From contig NZ_BBLU01000001.1 in NCBI RefSeq assembly GCF_000759715.1, positions 62,001 through 126,000 of the forward strand: DNA of 64,000 nucleotides, written 5' to 3'. Position numbers and translations under genes: made by a program. This DNA comes from Demequina mangrovi (GTDB lineage Bacteria; Actinomycetota; Actinomycetes; Actinomycetales; Demequinaceae). The notes beneath the pieces were generated by a model. The model ran no database searches and had not been told where the DNA came from. It was given only the letters and a program-made list of their open reading frames with translations. Below, in pieces: positions 36,868-46,072 of this stretch (the first letter of the stretch is position 1; the number at the start of each line of letters is the position of its first letter).

Positions 36868-36912
36868 TTGACAAGTGGCCAGTTGCACCCGGCGCATGGG
36901 CGGTGCTACGTT
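36868..36912 (+). promoter_or_regulatory. Promoter and possible operator of the bgl PTS operon
   Basis: TTGCAC (36883-36888) and TACGTT (36907-36912) are 18 bases apart. A second -35-like TTGACA lies at 36868. The palindrome CAAGTGGCCAGTTG (36872-36885, one mismatched pair) overlaps both -35 elements and could bind a repressor or activator. Confidence 0.5.
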
Positions 36913-36949
36913 GCGGCTCATCGCGGAAAGGACCGCGATCGAACACACG

Positions 36950-36975
36950 GGATTGTGACTTCCGCAGGCAAGACC
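36950..36975 (+). promoter_or_regulatory. RAT site in the bgl PTS operon leader
   Basis: The sequence begins GGATTGTGACTTCC and ends GCAGGCAAGACC, very close to the bgl/lic RAT consensus. Its last bases form part of the terminator's 5' arm, the classic arrangement in which protein binding stops the terminator from forming. Confidence 0.85.
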
Positions 36976-37043
36976 CGGGTCTCGAGAGATGCAGCGCGCT
37001 GTCGGCGCAGACGGCGTCGTCCCTCGAGATCCCGGGTCTTTTT
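36970..37043 (+). terminator. Leader terminator of the bgl PTS operon
   Basis: Arms 36970-36986 and 37023-37040 (AAGACCCGGG...CCCGGGTCTT with CTCGAG further in, one bulge) are followed by TTTTT at 37039-37043. It is upstream of the EIIBCA gene, so reading through requires antitermination. Confidence 0.88.
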
Positions 37044-37086
37044 GCGTCTCGGGAGGCGAGACCCGCCAGCGATTCAAGGAGGAATC

Positions 37087-38958
37087 ATGGCAACAGCAAC
37101 CAAGCACGAGGTGATCGCCGACGCGGTCCTCGCGGCGATCGGAGGTGCTGGCAACGTCAAGTCCGTGACGCACTGCGCAACACGGCTGCGCTTCCAGCTG
37201 GTCGACCGCGACAAGGCCGACAAGGCGAAGGTCGAGGCCACCCGCGGAGTCATCACCGTGATGGAGTCCGGCGGTCAGTTCCAGGTCGTCATCGGCAACA
37301 CCGTCGGTGAGGTGTACCAGGCCGTGATCCGTCACGAGGGCATCTCGGTGGGCGACGCGCCGGCGACGGGCGGCTTCATGGCACGCCTCATCGACCTCGT
37401 CACCAGCATCTTCACGCCGTTCCTGTGGGTCCTCGCCGGCACCGGTCTCATCAAGGCCGCTCTCGCCGTCGCGACGACCATCTCGCCGGCCTTCGGCGAC
37501 ACCTCGACCTACGCGATCTTCTATGCCGCATCGGACGCGACGTTCCAGTTCCTCCCGCTGTTCCTCGCGGTGACCGCGGCCAAGAAGTTCAAGGCGAACC
37601 AGTGGTCCGCCATCGCGATCGTCGGCGCGCTGCTGTACTCCGAGACCATCGCGGTGATCGCCAACGCCGAGGGCGTCGACGTCACGCTCAAGGCCTTCGC
37701 CGACGGCGGCGGCGAGCTGACGTTCTTCGGCATCCCCGTGCTCATGCCCGCATACCTGTCGGCCGTGATCCCCGCGATCTTCGCGGTCTACGTGCAGTCG
37801 AAGCTCGAGCGGCTCCTCGACCGCGTCATGCCCGAGGCGATCAAGAACTTCGTCAACCCGATGCTCGTCATCGGCGCGGTGGTGCCTTTCACCTTCCTCG
37901 TCGTCGGCCCGCTGTCCGCCTGGCTGGGTGACGGCCTCGCGTGGGTGGTCGATAACCTGTGGGCGCTCAGCCCCGCGGTCGGCGGCGCGCTGCTCGGCGC
38001 CGGCTGGCAGGTGTTCGTGATCTTCGGCCTTCACTGGGCGCTGCTCCCGCTCTTCATGGTGGGCCTCACCACCGTCGGCTACTCGCTCCTCACCGGTCCG
38101 CTGTTCGCTGCTGTCGCGGCCCAGGGCGCCGCCGCGTTCGCGGTGTTCCTCAAGACCAAGAACAAGGACCTCAAGGGCGTGGCCGGTCCCGCCTCGCTCT
38201 CGGGCATCGTCGCCGGCATCACCGAGCCCGCGATCTACGGTGTGACGCTGCGGCTCAAGAAGCCGTTCATCTACGGCGTGATCGGTGGCGCGGTCGGCGG
38301 CGCCATCGCGGCGATCGGAGGCTCCGCGGCCGAGGGCTTCGTGCTGCCGTCCGCTCTCACCGTCGTGTCGACGATCAACATCGGCAACTTCACCCTCCAG
38401 CTCATCGGCACCGGGCTCGCGATGCTCATCGCGTTCTCGCTCACGATGATCCTCGGCTTCAAGGATCTTCCCGCCTCCGAGGACGAGCCTTCCGCGGCCA
38501 TCGACGCCGATGGCGTCGTCGTCGCGGCACCGGTGGCCGGTACCGTCATCCCGCTCGCCGAGGTCAACGACAAGGTGTTCTCCTCGGGCGCGCTCGGCAG
38601 CGGCGCGGGCGTCCTTCCGACGGACGGCACCATCGCATCGCCCATCGACGGCGAGGTCGTGTCGGTGATGCCGCACGCGTTCGGGATCCGCGCAGCCAAC
38701 GGCGTCGAGGTCCTCGTGCACGTGGGCATCGACACCGTGAGGCTCGGCGGCACGCACTTCGCCCCCAAGGTGACGCAGGGGGAGTCGGTCTCACGCGGCC
38801 AGACCCTGGTCGAGGTCGACCTCGCTGCGCTCGTCGCCGTGGGCTACGACACCACGACCATCGTGGTCGTGACCAAGGCGCCCGAGGGCCACTCGGTCAC
38901 CGTGAGCGCGGAGGGTGCGGTCGCCGGAGCCGGCGACCTGCTCACCGTCGTGCGCTGA
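37087..38958 (+). CDS. bglF: PTS beta-glucoside-type EIIBCA permease
   Basis: 623 residues in the order B-C-A. EIIB carries Cys30 in THCATRLRF. EIIC spans about 100-465 with roughly ten membrane segments and the motif GITEPAIYGV. EIIA (about 480-623) carries the phospho-His near residue 545 in VLVHVGIDTV, with IASPIDGEVVSV before it. It imports and phosphorylates an aryl- or oligo-beta-glucoside using HPr-phosphate. Neighbouring bglG and a phospho-beta-glucosidase support the sugar class. A GGAGG site precedes ATG 37087. The exact sugar is not known. Confidence 0.94.
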   Translation: MATATKHEVIADAVLAAIGGAGNVKSVTHCATRLRFQLVDRDKADKAKVEATRGVITVMESGGQFQVVIGNTVGEVYQAVIRHEGISVGDAPATGGFMARLIDLVTSIFTPFLWVLAGTGLIKAALAVATTISPAFGDTSTYAIFYAASDATFQFLPLFLAVTAAKKFKANQWSAIAIVGALLYSETIAVIANAEGVDVTLKAFADGGGELTFFGIPVLMPAYLSAVIPAIFAVYVQSKLERLLDRVMPEAIKNFVNPMLVIGAVVPFTFLVVGPLSAWLGDGLAWVVDNLWALSPAVGGALLGAGWQVFVIFGLHWALLPLFMVGLTTVGYSLLTGPLFAAVAAQGAAAFAVFLKTKNKDLKGVAGPASLSGIVAGITEPAIYGVTLRLKKPFIYGVIGGAVGGAIAAIGGSAAEGFVLPSALTVVSTINIGNFTLQLIGTGLAMLIAFSLTMILGFKDLPASEDEPSAAIDADGVVVAAPVAGTVIPLAEVNDKVFSSGALGSGAGVLPTDGTIASPIDGEVVSVMPHAFGIRAANGVEVLVHVGIDTVRLGGTHFAPKVTQGESVSRGQTLVEVDLAALVAVGYDTTTIVVVTKAPEGHSVTVSAEGAVAGAGDLLTVVR

Positions 38959-38969
38959 CCTCAACCCAG

Positions 38970-39005
38970 GCCGGTCGTGCGGGGCAGGCTCCCCGCACGA
39001 CCGGC
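38970..39005. terminator. Perfect 15-bp hairpin between EIIBCA and bglG
   Basis: GCCGGTCGTGCGGGG (38970-38984) pairs completely with 38991-39005 around a 6-base loop. No T-run follows. A second hairpin (39017-39024 with 39030-39037) and a TAGGGT box (39045-39050) come next. It may lower expression of bglG relative to the permease. Confidence 0.6.
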
Positions 39006-39089
39006 ACCCGGGCAGGGGATGCCGATTTCCGGCATCCGTTGCCGTAGGGTCGTCCTGGCGGGCGGCCCGCCGAAACACAGGAGTGATCG

Positions 39090-39956
39090 ATGCGGATCGC
39101 GAAGGTCTTCAACAACTCCGTCGTCCTCGGAGTGGACGACGCAGGGTGCGAGCTCGTCGTGTTCGGCCGCGGGGTGGGCTTCCAGGCCTCGCGGGGCGAC
39201 ATGGTGGACGAGTCGCTCATCGAGCGACGGTTCGTTCCGAGCGAGGCGGCGCCTCCCGAGCGCATCGCTGCGCTGATCGACGAGATCCCGGCCGCGGACA
39301 TCGATCTCACCGCGCGGATCGTCGAGGACGCCCGCCGGGAGCTGGGCGCTCACGTCACCGACCACGTGCTCGTGCCCCTCGCCGACCACATCAGCTTCGC
39401 GCTCCGTCGCGCGGCCGAGGGTGCGGGTCTCACCGACTACCCGCTGAAGTGGGAGGTGATGTCGCTGTACCCCAGCGAGGTCGCCTTCGCCCGGCGCGCG
39501 CTGGCCACGGTCGAGCGGGACCGCGGCGTCGTGCTGCCGGAGATCGAGGCGGTGCCGCTCGCGCTCCACTTCGTCAACGCTCAGCTGGGCGCGCGCGACA
39601 TCCAGGCGACCGTCGACATGACCACGATGCTGGCCCAGATCCTCGAGATCATCCGCGACGAGTACGGCGAGGGTGTCGATGAGGATGAGAACGCCGTCGC
39701 GCGCTTCGTCACGCACCTGCGCTACCTCTACGCACGAGGGCGTTCGGGCGTGCATCGTGACGACGAGACTCCGGAGCTGGCGCGGGCGATCGAGACGACG
39801 CAGCCGCGCGAGTACGCGGTCGCCCAACGTCTCGCCGCGCATATCGGCGCGCGATACGGGTGGGAGGTTCGCACCGGCGAGGTGCTCTACCTGGCGATCC
39901 ACGTGATCCGGCTCACCACGTCGATCCGCGCGGTCGCAGGCTGCCGTGGCCGTTGA
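39090..39956 (+). CDS. bglG: BglG/LicT family transcription antiterminator
   Basis: 288 residues: an RNA-binding CAT domain (1-56, MRIAKVFNNSVVLGVDDAG and ELVVFGRGVGFQ), then PRD1 and PRD2. The four phosphorylatable histidines fall at 100 (ADHISFAL), 160 (ALHFVNA), 209 (VTHLRYLY) and 271 (AIHVIRL), almost the spacing in Bacillus LicT. PTS proteins control it by phosphorylation; active dimers bind RAT sites. Two such sites lie at 36790-36818 and 36950-36975. An AGGAG site precedes the ATG. Confidence 0.95.
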   Translation: MRIAKVFNNSVVLGVDDAGCELVVFGRGVGFQASRGDMVDESLIERRFVPSEAAPPERIAALIDEIPAADIDLTARIVEDARRELGAHVTDHVLVPLADHISFALRRAAEGAGLTDYPLKWEVMSLYPSEVAFARRALATVERDRGVVLPEIEAVPLALHFVNAQLGARDIQATVDMTTMLAQILEIIRDEYGEGVDEDENAVARFVTHLRYLYARGRSGVHRDDETPELARAIETTQPREYAVAQRLAAHIGARYGWEVRTGEVLYLAIHVIRLTTSIRAVAGCRGR

Positions 39957-40206
39957 GCAGACGGTCCTCGCCTCGGCGGTGATCGGGCTCGCCGGGGGAG
40001 TGGACAACATCGTCTCCGCCGGCCGGTGCCTGGTGCGGCTGCGGCTGCGCCTCGTCGACCCGGCGCTCGCGGACCTCGACGCCATCCGCGCGCTGCCGGG
40101 AGTGAGCATCGCCATCCGCAGCGCCGGCGAGCTGCATGTGGCGCCCTCCGCCGGGCTCGAGGAGCTCCACGCGACCGTCGCCGCCGTCGTGGCGTCGCGC
40201 TCCTGA
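39946..40206 (+). CDS. Stand-alone PTS EIIB-like domain protein
   Basis: 86 residues that align with the EIIB domain of glucose/beta-glucoside permeases. GGVDNIVSAGRCLVRLRLRL corresponds to GNVKSVTHCATRLRF of the neighbouring EIIBCA, and the phospho-acceptor is kept as Cys28; DLDAIRALPGV follows as expected. The EIIBCA next door already has its own B domain, so this is a spare. It could take phosphate and pass it to BglG as a regulator. GTG 39946 overlaps bglG by 11 bases. Confidence 0.8.
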   Translation: MAVEQTVLASAVIGLAGGVDNIVSAGRCLVRLRLRLVDPALADLDAIRALPGVSIAIRSAGELHVAPSAGLEELHATVAAVVASRS

Positions 40207-41703
<1,497 letters not shown>

Positions 41704-41720
41704 TCGCTGTCGAGATGCAC

Positions 41721-41750
41721 GAAGGCCCCCGGGATCTCCCGGGGGCCTTC
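41721..41750. terminator. Terminator between bglA and the tRNA array
   Basis: GAAGGCCCCCGGG (41721-41733) pairs fully with CCCGGGGGCCTTC (41738-41750) over a 4-base loop. It can serve the bgl operon on the plus strand and the tRNA transcript, which ends just beside it, on the minus strand. Confidence 0.8.
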
Positions 41751-41754
41751 GTGA

Positions 41755-41829
41755 TGGTGGGCGATACTGGGATCGAACCAGTGACCTCTTCCGTGTCAGG
41801 GAAGCGCGCTACCGCTGCGCCAATCGCCC
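41755..41829 (-). tRNA. tRNA-Val (GAC)
   Basis: The cloverleaf is complete: acceptor GGGCGAT pairs with ATCGCCC, the anticodon loop is CTGACAC in a CTTCC/GGAAG stem, and the T arm is CTGGTTCGATCCCAG. The anticodon GAC reads GUC/GUU. The 3' CCA is encoded (41757-41755). Last in a five-tRNA minus-strand array. Confidence 0.95.
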
Positions 41830-41881
41830 GTCTCTCCAGACGGAGCGATCGCCGGCTCCCGTGGGGGAGACCGGCGATCCT

Positions 41882-41957
41882 TGGAGCGGACGACGGGACT
41901 CGAACCCGCGACCCTCACCTTGGCAAGGTGATGCTCTACCAACTGAGCCACGTCCGC
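41882..41957 (-). tRNA. tRNA-Gly (GCC)
   Basis: Acceptor GCGGACG pairs with CGTCCGC, the anticodon loop is TTGCCAA between TCACC and GGTGA, and the T arm is CGGGTTCGAGTCCCG. Anticodon GCC reads GGC/GGU. CCA is encoded. The body is identical to the copy at 42186-42258. Confidence 0.95.
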
Positions 41958-42006
41958 GTTGCCGGGGCAGAAGCCTCGGACTTGTGAGGGACCCGAAGGA
42001 ACCTCG

Positions 42007-42081
42007 TGGTGGGCGATACTGGGATCGAACCAGTGACCTCTTCCGTGTCAGGGAAGCGCGCTACCGCTGCGCCAATCGCCC
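42007..42081 (-). tRNA. tRNA-Val (GAC), second copy
   Basis: Identical through the body to the copy at 41755-41829, including the encoded CCA. It abuts the tRNA-Cys gene with one base between. Confidence 0.95.
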
Positions 42082-42082
42082 G

Positions 42083-42153
42083 AGGTGGAGATGGGATTCG
42101 AACCCACGTATACGGCTTTGCAGGCCGCTGCCTCGCCTCTCGGCCACTCCACC
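42083..42153 (-). tRNA. tRNA-Cys (GCA)
   Basis: Acceptor GGTGGAG pairs with CTCCACC; the anticodon loop CTGCAAA gives GCA, reading UGC/UGU; the T arm is GTGGGTTCGAATCCCAT. CCA is not encoded and must be added after transcription. Confidence 0.94.
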
Positions 42154-42185
42154 GTAGTGCCGCAACCTAGGGCTGCGACGCTCCG

Positions 42186-42258
42186 AGCGGACGACGGGAC
42201 TCGAACCCGCGACCCTCACCTTGGCAAGGTGATGCTCTACCAACTGAGCCACGTCCGC
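42186..42258 (-). tRNA. tRNA-Gly (GCC), second copy
   Basis: Same body as 41882-41957 but without encoded CCA. It is the first gene of the array; a TAAGGT -10 box on the minus strand (42295-42290) lies about 30 bases upstream. Confidence 0.95.
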
Positions 42259-42433
42259 ATGTCTGGGCTGTTGCCCTGACGAGAGATAGACCTTAGCGGA
42301 TATCGGCGCGCGAAACCAAATCGGCTCCCGGCTGCGCGTGTCTCCGGGCGTGGCGCCGTGCGGGCCCTCAACGGGAGCGCGCTCGCCTCCAGGTGGCGCC
42401 GTCCGGGCGTGTCGCGGCGCTAGCGTTGACGCC

Positions 42434-43543
42434 ATGCAGTGGGAGGACGATCCGCGTCGAGCGGGCAGCGCGGCGTTCCGCGGCGTACGTGCGTGGGAGC
42501 CGGTCGAGCACGCCGACCTCGCCCGCGACGGCGCGCGCGTCGCCGAGGGTGGCTTCTGGGTGGTGGTGGCGACCTTCGAGGGGACGCTCGACGCCTGGCG
42601 CATGGCGCGCGTCGAGAGGGACGATGCGGACGCGGCTCCCGTGCCCGAGGCCTCGCCCGAGCGCGAGTGGCACGGCCCCGCGGCATCGTCCTGGTCGACC
42701 TCGCTCGACGAGGCGGGCTACACGGCGGGCGTGCGTCGCATCCGGAACGACATCCGCGAGGGCGACGTCTATCAGGCGAACCTGTGCCGCATGCTCGAGG
42801 CGCCGCTCCCGGCGCCCGCGCCGGGCCCCGACGCCGTGGCCCTCGCGCATCGTCTCGCGACCGGGAACCCCGCGAGGTACGCGTCGAGGATCGTGATCCC
42901 GCGCACCGACGCCTGGCCCGGAGCGTGGGTGGTCTCCGCCTCGCCCGAGCTGTACCTGGGAGTCGACGGCGCGCGCGTCGAGTCGAGCCCGATCAAGGGC
43001 ACGGCCGCGCCGGGGGAGCCGATGCTGCCCAAGGACGAGTCCGAGAACGTCATGATCACCGATCTCATCCGCAACGACGTGTCGCACGTCGCGGTGCCGG
43101 GCTCGGTGACGGTGCCCGAGTTCCTGGGCCTCCACGAGCACCCCGGGCTGGTCCACCTGCAGTCGACGGTGGAGGCGACCCTCGCACCCGATCACGACTG
43201 GACCCCGCGGATGTGGCCCGCTCTCCTCGACGGGACCTTCCCGCCGGGCTCGGTGAGCGGGGCGCCGAAGTCCTCCGCGCTGCGGATCATCGGGCGCGAC
43301 GAGCCGGTCCCGCGAGGCGCCTACTGCGGCGGCATCGGCTGGATCGACGCCGATGCCCGGCGGGCCGAGCTCGCGGTCGGGATCCGCACCTTCCAATGGG
43401 TCCCGGACCAGGGCGGACTGCTGCGATTCGGCACCGGCGCGGGCATTACATGGGGGTCTGACCCGTATGGGGAGTGGGCGGAGACCGAGCTCAAGGCGCG
43501 TCGCTTGATCGGCCTTGCCTCGACCCCCACAATGACGGCATGA
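42434..43543 (+). CDS. pabB: Chorismate-binding enzyme, aminodeoxychorismate synthase component I-like
   Basis: 369 residues of the chorismate-utilising fold. Motifs are GDVYQANLCRMLE, SPELYLGVDGARVESSPIKG, LIRNDVSHVAVPGSV and GSVSGAPKSSALRII. The next gene is a class IV aminotransferase, so the pair should make 4-aminobenzoate for folate. It is short (PabB is usually 430-470) and lacks a glutaminase domain; PabA is not in the window. Anthranilate synthase is less likely. A TAGCGT box 7 bases before ATG 42434 suggests a leaderless message. Confidence 0.85.
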   Translation: MQWEDDPRRAGSAAFRGVRAWEPVEHADLARDGARVAEGGFWVVVATFEGTLDAWRMARVERDDADAAPVPEASPEREWHGPAASSWSTSLDEAGYTAGVRRIRNDIREGDVYQANLCRMLEAPLPAPAPGPDAVALAHRLATGNPARYASRIVIPRTDAWPGAWVVSASPELYLGVDGARVESSPIKGTAAPGEPMLPKDESENVMITDLIRNDVSHVAVPGSVTVPEFLGLHEHPGLVHLQSTVEATLAPDHDWTPRMWPALLDGTFPPGSVSGAPKSSALRIIGRDEPVPRGAYCGGIGWIDADARRAELAVGIRTFQWVPDQGGLLRFGTGAGITWGSDPYGEWAETELKARRLIGLASTPTMTA

Positions 43544-44418
43544 CAACGCTGGTGTGGGCTGGGGGGCTCCTGCGTGCGGAGGACGATCCGATCGTCGCCG
43601 CAGGGGACCACGGGTGGACTGTCGGGGACGGGGTCTTCGAGACCCTCGAGGTCAAGGGCGGGCGCGCGTTTGCGCTGCGCCGGCACCTCAAGAGGCTCGC
43701 GTACTCGGCCGCGCGCATGGGCATGGCGGAGATCGACGAGGACGCCGTGCGCGAGGCGGTCGGCGAGGTGCTGGCGGCCGGCACCGGGCTGCGGAGGCTG
43801 CGCATCACCGTGTCCTCCGGGACGGGACCCGCGCCGCTCAAGCGCGGCGGCGGACCGCACACCATCGTCGTCACCGCGAGCGACTCGGCGCCGCCCACCT
43901 CCTGCCATGCGGTGCGGGTGCCGTGGCGTCGCAACGAGCGCTCGGCGATCGCGGGCGTGAAGACCACGTCCTACGCCGAGAACGTGGTGATCATGGAGTT
44001 CGCGCGCTCGCGCGGCGCCGACGAGGCGATCCTCGCCAACACGCACGGCCACCTGTGCGAGGGGGCGACCTCCAACATCCTCATCGAGCGTGGCGGCGAG
44101 ATCCTCACCCCGCCGCTCGCCTCGGGCTGCCTGCCGGGCATCACCCGCGGGCTCGCGCTCGAGTGGGGCGCCGAGGAGGGGATCCCGATCCGTGCCGCGG
44201 CCCCCGGCGAGCTCGAGATGAGCGTCCTCGACGAGGTCGTCGCGGGCGACGCCTTCGCGGCCGTCACGTCCTCGACGCGCCGCATCCAGCCGCTCGCCTC
44301 GCTCGACCGCACCACGCTCGAGCACGGTCCGCTGCTCGCGCGGCTGAGCGCGGTCTTCGAGGCGCGCGCCGGGCTCGACGCCGACCCTGGTCCGAGGCAG
44401 CCCAAACAACCGCTATAG
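43540..44418 (+). CDS. pabC: Aminotransferase class IV, probable aminodeoxychorismate lyase
   Basis: 292 residues of fold-type IV PLP enzymes. The PLP lysine lies in AIAGVKTTSYAENVV (Lys about 151); GDGVFETLEVKGGRAF and NTHGHLCEGATSNILIE (the conserved Glu and Ser/Asn phosphate loop) are present. With the preceding gene it would split aminodeoxychorismate into 4-aminobenzoate and pyruvate. Branched-chain or D-amino acid transaminase are alternatives. ATG 43540 overlaps the pabB stop by 4 bases. Confidence 0.83.
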   Translation: MTTLVWAGGLLRAEDDPIVAAGDHGWTVGDGVFETLEVKGGRAFALRRHLKRLAYSAARMGMAEIDEDAVREAVGEVLAAGTGLRRLRITVSSGTGPAPLKRGGGPHTIVVTASDSAPPTSCHAVRVPWRRNERSAIAGVKTTSYAENVVIMEFARSRGADEAILANTHGHLCEGATSNILIERGGEILTPPLASGCLPGITRGLALEWGAEEGIPIRAAAPGELEMSVLDEVVAGDAFAAVTSSTRRIQPLASLDRTTLEHGPLLARLSAVFEARAGLDADPGPRQPKQPL

Positions 44419-44419
44419 T
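44414..44419 (+). promoter_or_regulatory. -10 box for tRNA-Val (CAC)
   Basis: TATAGT lies 36 bases before the tRNA, overlapping the last codons of pabC. Confidence 0.5.
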
Positions 44420-44455
44420 TGTCTCCGCACCGCAACGCGGAGCACAACTGAAGAC

Positions 44456-44527
44456 GGGCGATTGGCGCAGGGGTAGCGCGCTTCCTTCACACGGAAGAGG
44501 TCACTGGTTCGATCCCAGTATCGCCCA
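44456..44527 (+). tRNA. tRNA-Val (CAC)
   Basis: It shares almost all its sequence with the Val(GAC) genes at 41.8 and 42.0 kb, but the anticodon loop is TTCACAC, giving CAC for GUG codons. CCA is not encoded. A terminator follows 10 bases later. Confidence 0.95.
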
Positions 44528-44537
44528 CGGTTGCGAG

Positions 44538-44566
44538 AGGCCGTCCGGTTCGTCCGGGCGGCCTTT
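44538..44566 (+). terminator. Terminator of tRNA-Val (CAC)
   Basis: AGGCCGTCCGG (44538-44548) pairs with CCGGGCGGCCT (44554-44564, one G-U pair) and runs into TTT. Confidence 0.8.
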
Positions 44567-44782
44567 CTGCTTGTGCGGCGCCGTCTCCCGCGCGGGCGTG
44601 CCCCCGTACGAGGAGGCGCTCGCGGTCATGCTCGACCCCCGCGCCTGACCGCAGCCGATCATGTCCGGGGCCCCACGCGTCGCTCACGGTGAGATCCCAC
44701 TGCGGCGTACCGGCCATCGACCCTGGCAGGATGCCCGCTGCTGGGTCATGATCGGAGGCGAGACGCTGTCCGGGGGAGGGCG

Positions 44783-45940
44783 ATGAGCGAGAACGTCACT
44801 GCGGCGCCGCGCCGCGAGGTCTCGCCGGTCGAGCTGCTGTTCGACCTCGCCTTCGTGCTGGCGATGATCCAGCTGACCCATCACCTGGTGGCGCACCTCG
44901 GTTGGCGGGAGGGCGCCGAGACCGCGGTGATGCTCGTCGCGGTCTACTCCGTATGGACCTTCACGTCCTTCCACCTCACGCTGCGCGATGTCGAACGCCG
45001 ATCGACACGCGCGGTGACGATCCTCGTCATGGGTCTCGCGCTCGTGATGAACGGCGCCATCGGTGTCGCGTTCGAGGACGGCGCCTGGCTCTTCGCGGTG
45101 CCGCTGGTGCTCGCGGGTGCGGTGCCGAGCGCGCTGTCCGCGGTGCGGGAGGGGCAGACGTTCTTCCGCAGTCACAGCCGGCACATGCTCGTGTGGATCG
45201 CGCTCTCGGCGCCGCTGTGGCTCGGGGGAGCAGCGGTCGATCCCGAGGCGCGTCTGTGGTGGTGGGTGGCCGCGGCGGTCATCGACCTCATCGGGGTGTT
45301 CACCGCCCACCCGATCCCCGGCCATGTGCTCGCGCCCACGGTGGTCGACTACGACGCCCCGCACATGTTCGAACGGATGCGGCTGTTCCTGCTCATCCTG
45401 CTGGGCGAGACCATCCTGGGGATCGGCGGCGCGATCGCGGACGCGGGACCCGAGCCGATGGTCGTCGCGGGGGTGGTGGGGGCGTTCGTCGCGGTGGTGT
45501 GCCTCTGGTACTCGTACTTCGGGGGCGCCGAGGAGCTGGTGGTCGCCGAGGCGCATGACACGCGGGATCCCATCGGTGCGGTCCATCGCGGCATCGTGGT
45601 GCTGCTCTTCGTCATGGCGGGCCTCATCATGCTCGCGGCGGGAGCCGACCTCGTGGTGGCCGAGGTGGATGCGGCGCGGGCGGGAGCCGGAGGCGCGTTG
45701 CTGCTCGCGGGGCCGGCGCTCTTCCTCGCGGCGCAGGCGGCCTACGTCCTCGGCGCGGGCATGACGCGCTGGCGCGTGCGGATCGTCGGTGCCGCGCTCC
45801 TGGTCGCGGGCGCAGCGGTCGCGCCCTCGTTGCCGCCCCTCGGCGCGGTCGCGCTGCTCGACATGATCCTGGTGCCGGTCGTCGTGGGCGCGAACTGGCG
45901 CGCGACGGACGCGCCCGCCGATCCGCGCGGTGAAGCGTAG
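44783..45940 (+). CDS. Low temperature requirement A (LtrA) family membrane protein
   Basis: 385 residues with about ten to twelve membrane helices. The family start VSPVELLFDLAFVLAMIQLTHHL and the central MFERMRLFLLILLGETILGIG are both clear. LtrA is named from a Listeria cold-growth mutant; the molecular function is unknown. It is alone in orientation and operon: the 215 bases upstream hold only the tRNA terminator and no other gene. Confidence 0.9.
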   Translation: MSENVTAAPRREVSPVELLFDLAFVLAMIQLTHHLVAHLGWREGAETAVMLVAVYSVWTFTSFHLTLRDVERRSTRAVTILVMGLALVMNGAIGVAFEDGAWLFAVPLVLAGAVPSALSAVREGQTFFRSHSRHMLVWIALSAPLWLGGAAVDPEARLWWWVAAAVIDLIGVFTAHPIPGHVLAPTVVDYDAPHMFERMRLFLLILLGETILGIGGAIADAGPEPMVVAGVVGAFVAVVCLWYSYFGGAEELVVAEAHDTRDPIGAVHRGIVVLLFVMAGLIMLAAGADLVVAEVDAARAGAGGALLLAGPALFLAAQAAYVLGAGMTRWRVRIVGAALLVAGAAVAPSLPPLGAVALLDMILVPVVVGANWRATDAPADPRGEA

Positions 45941-46072
45941 AGCGCCGCGGGGTCGTCGGCCGACGTCGCCGGCTGAACGGGTCTACCAGGGTCGATGCGG
46001 GTTCTCGGAATATCCGGGGCCTCCGGACCCGTTGCCCCAGGGTCCACCGATCAGCGACGAAAGGACCCCGAC

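Noticed and set aside
41755-42258. Repeated blocks that at first look like a CRISPR-type direct repeat.
   Set aside because: They are duplicated tRNA-Val and tRNA-Gly genes with full cloverleafs. No CRISPR array or cas gene is seen in the window.
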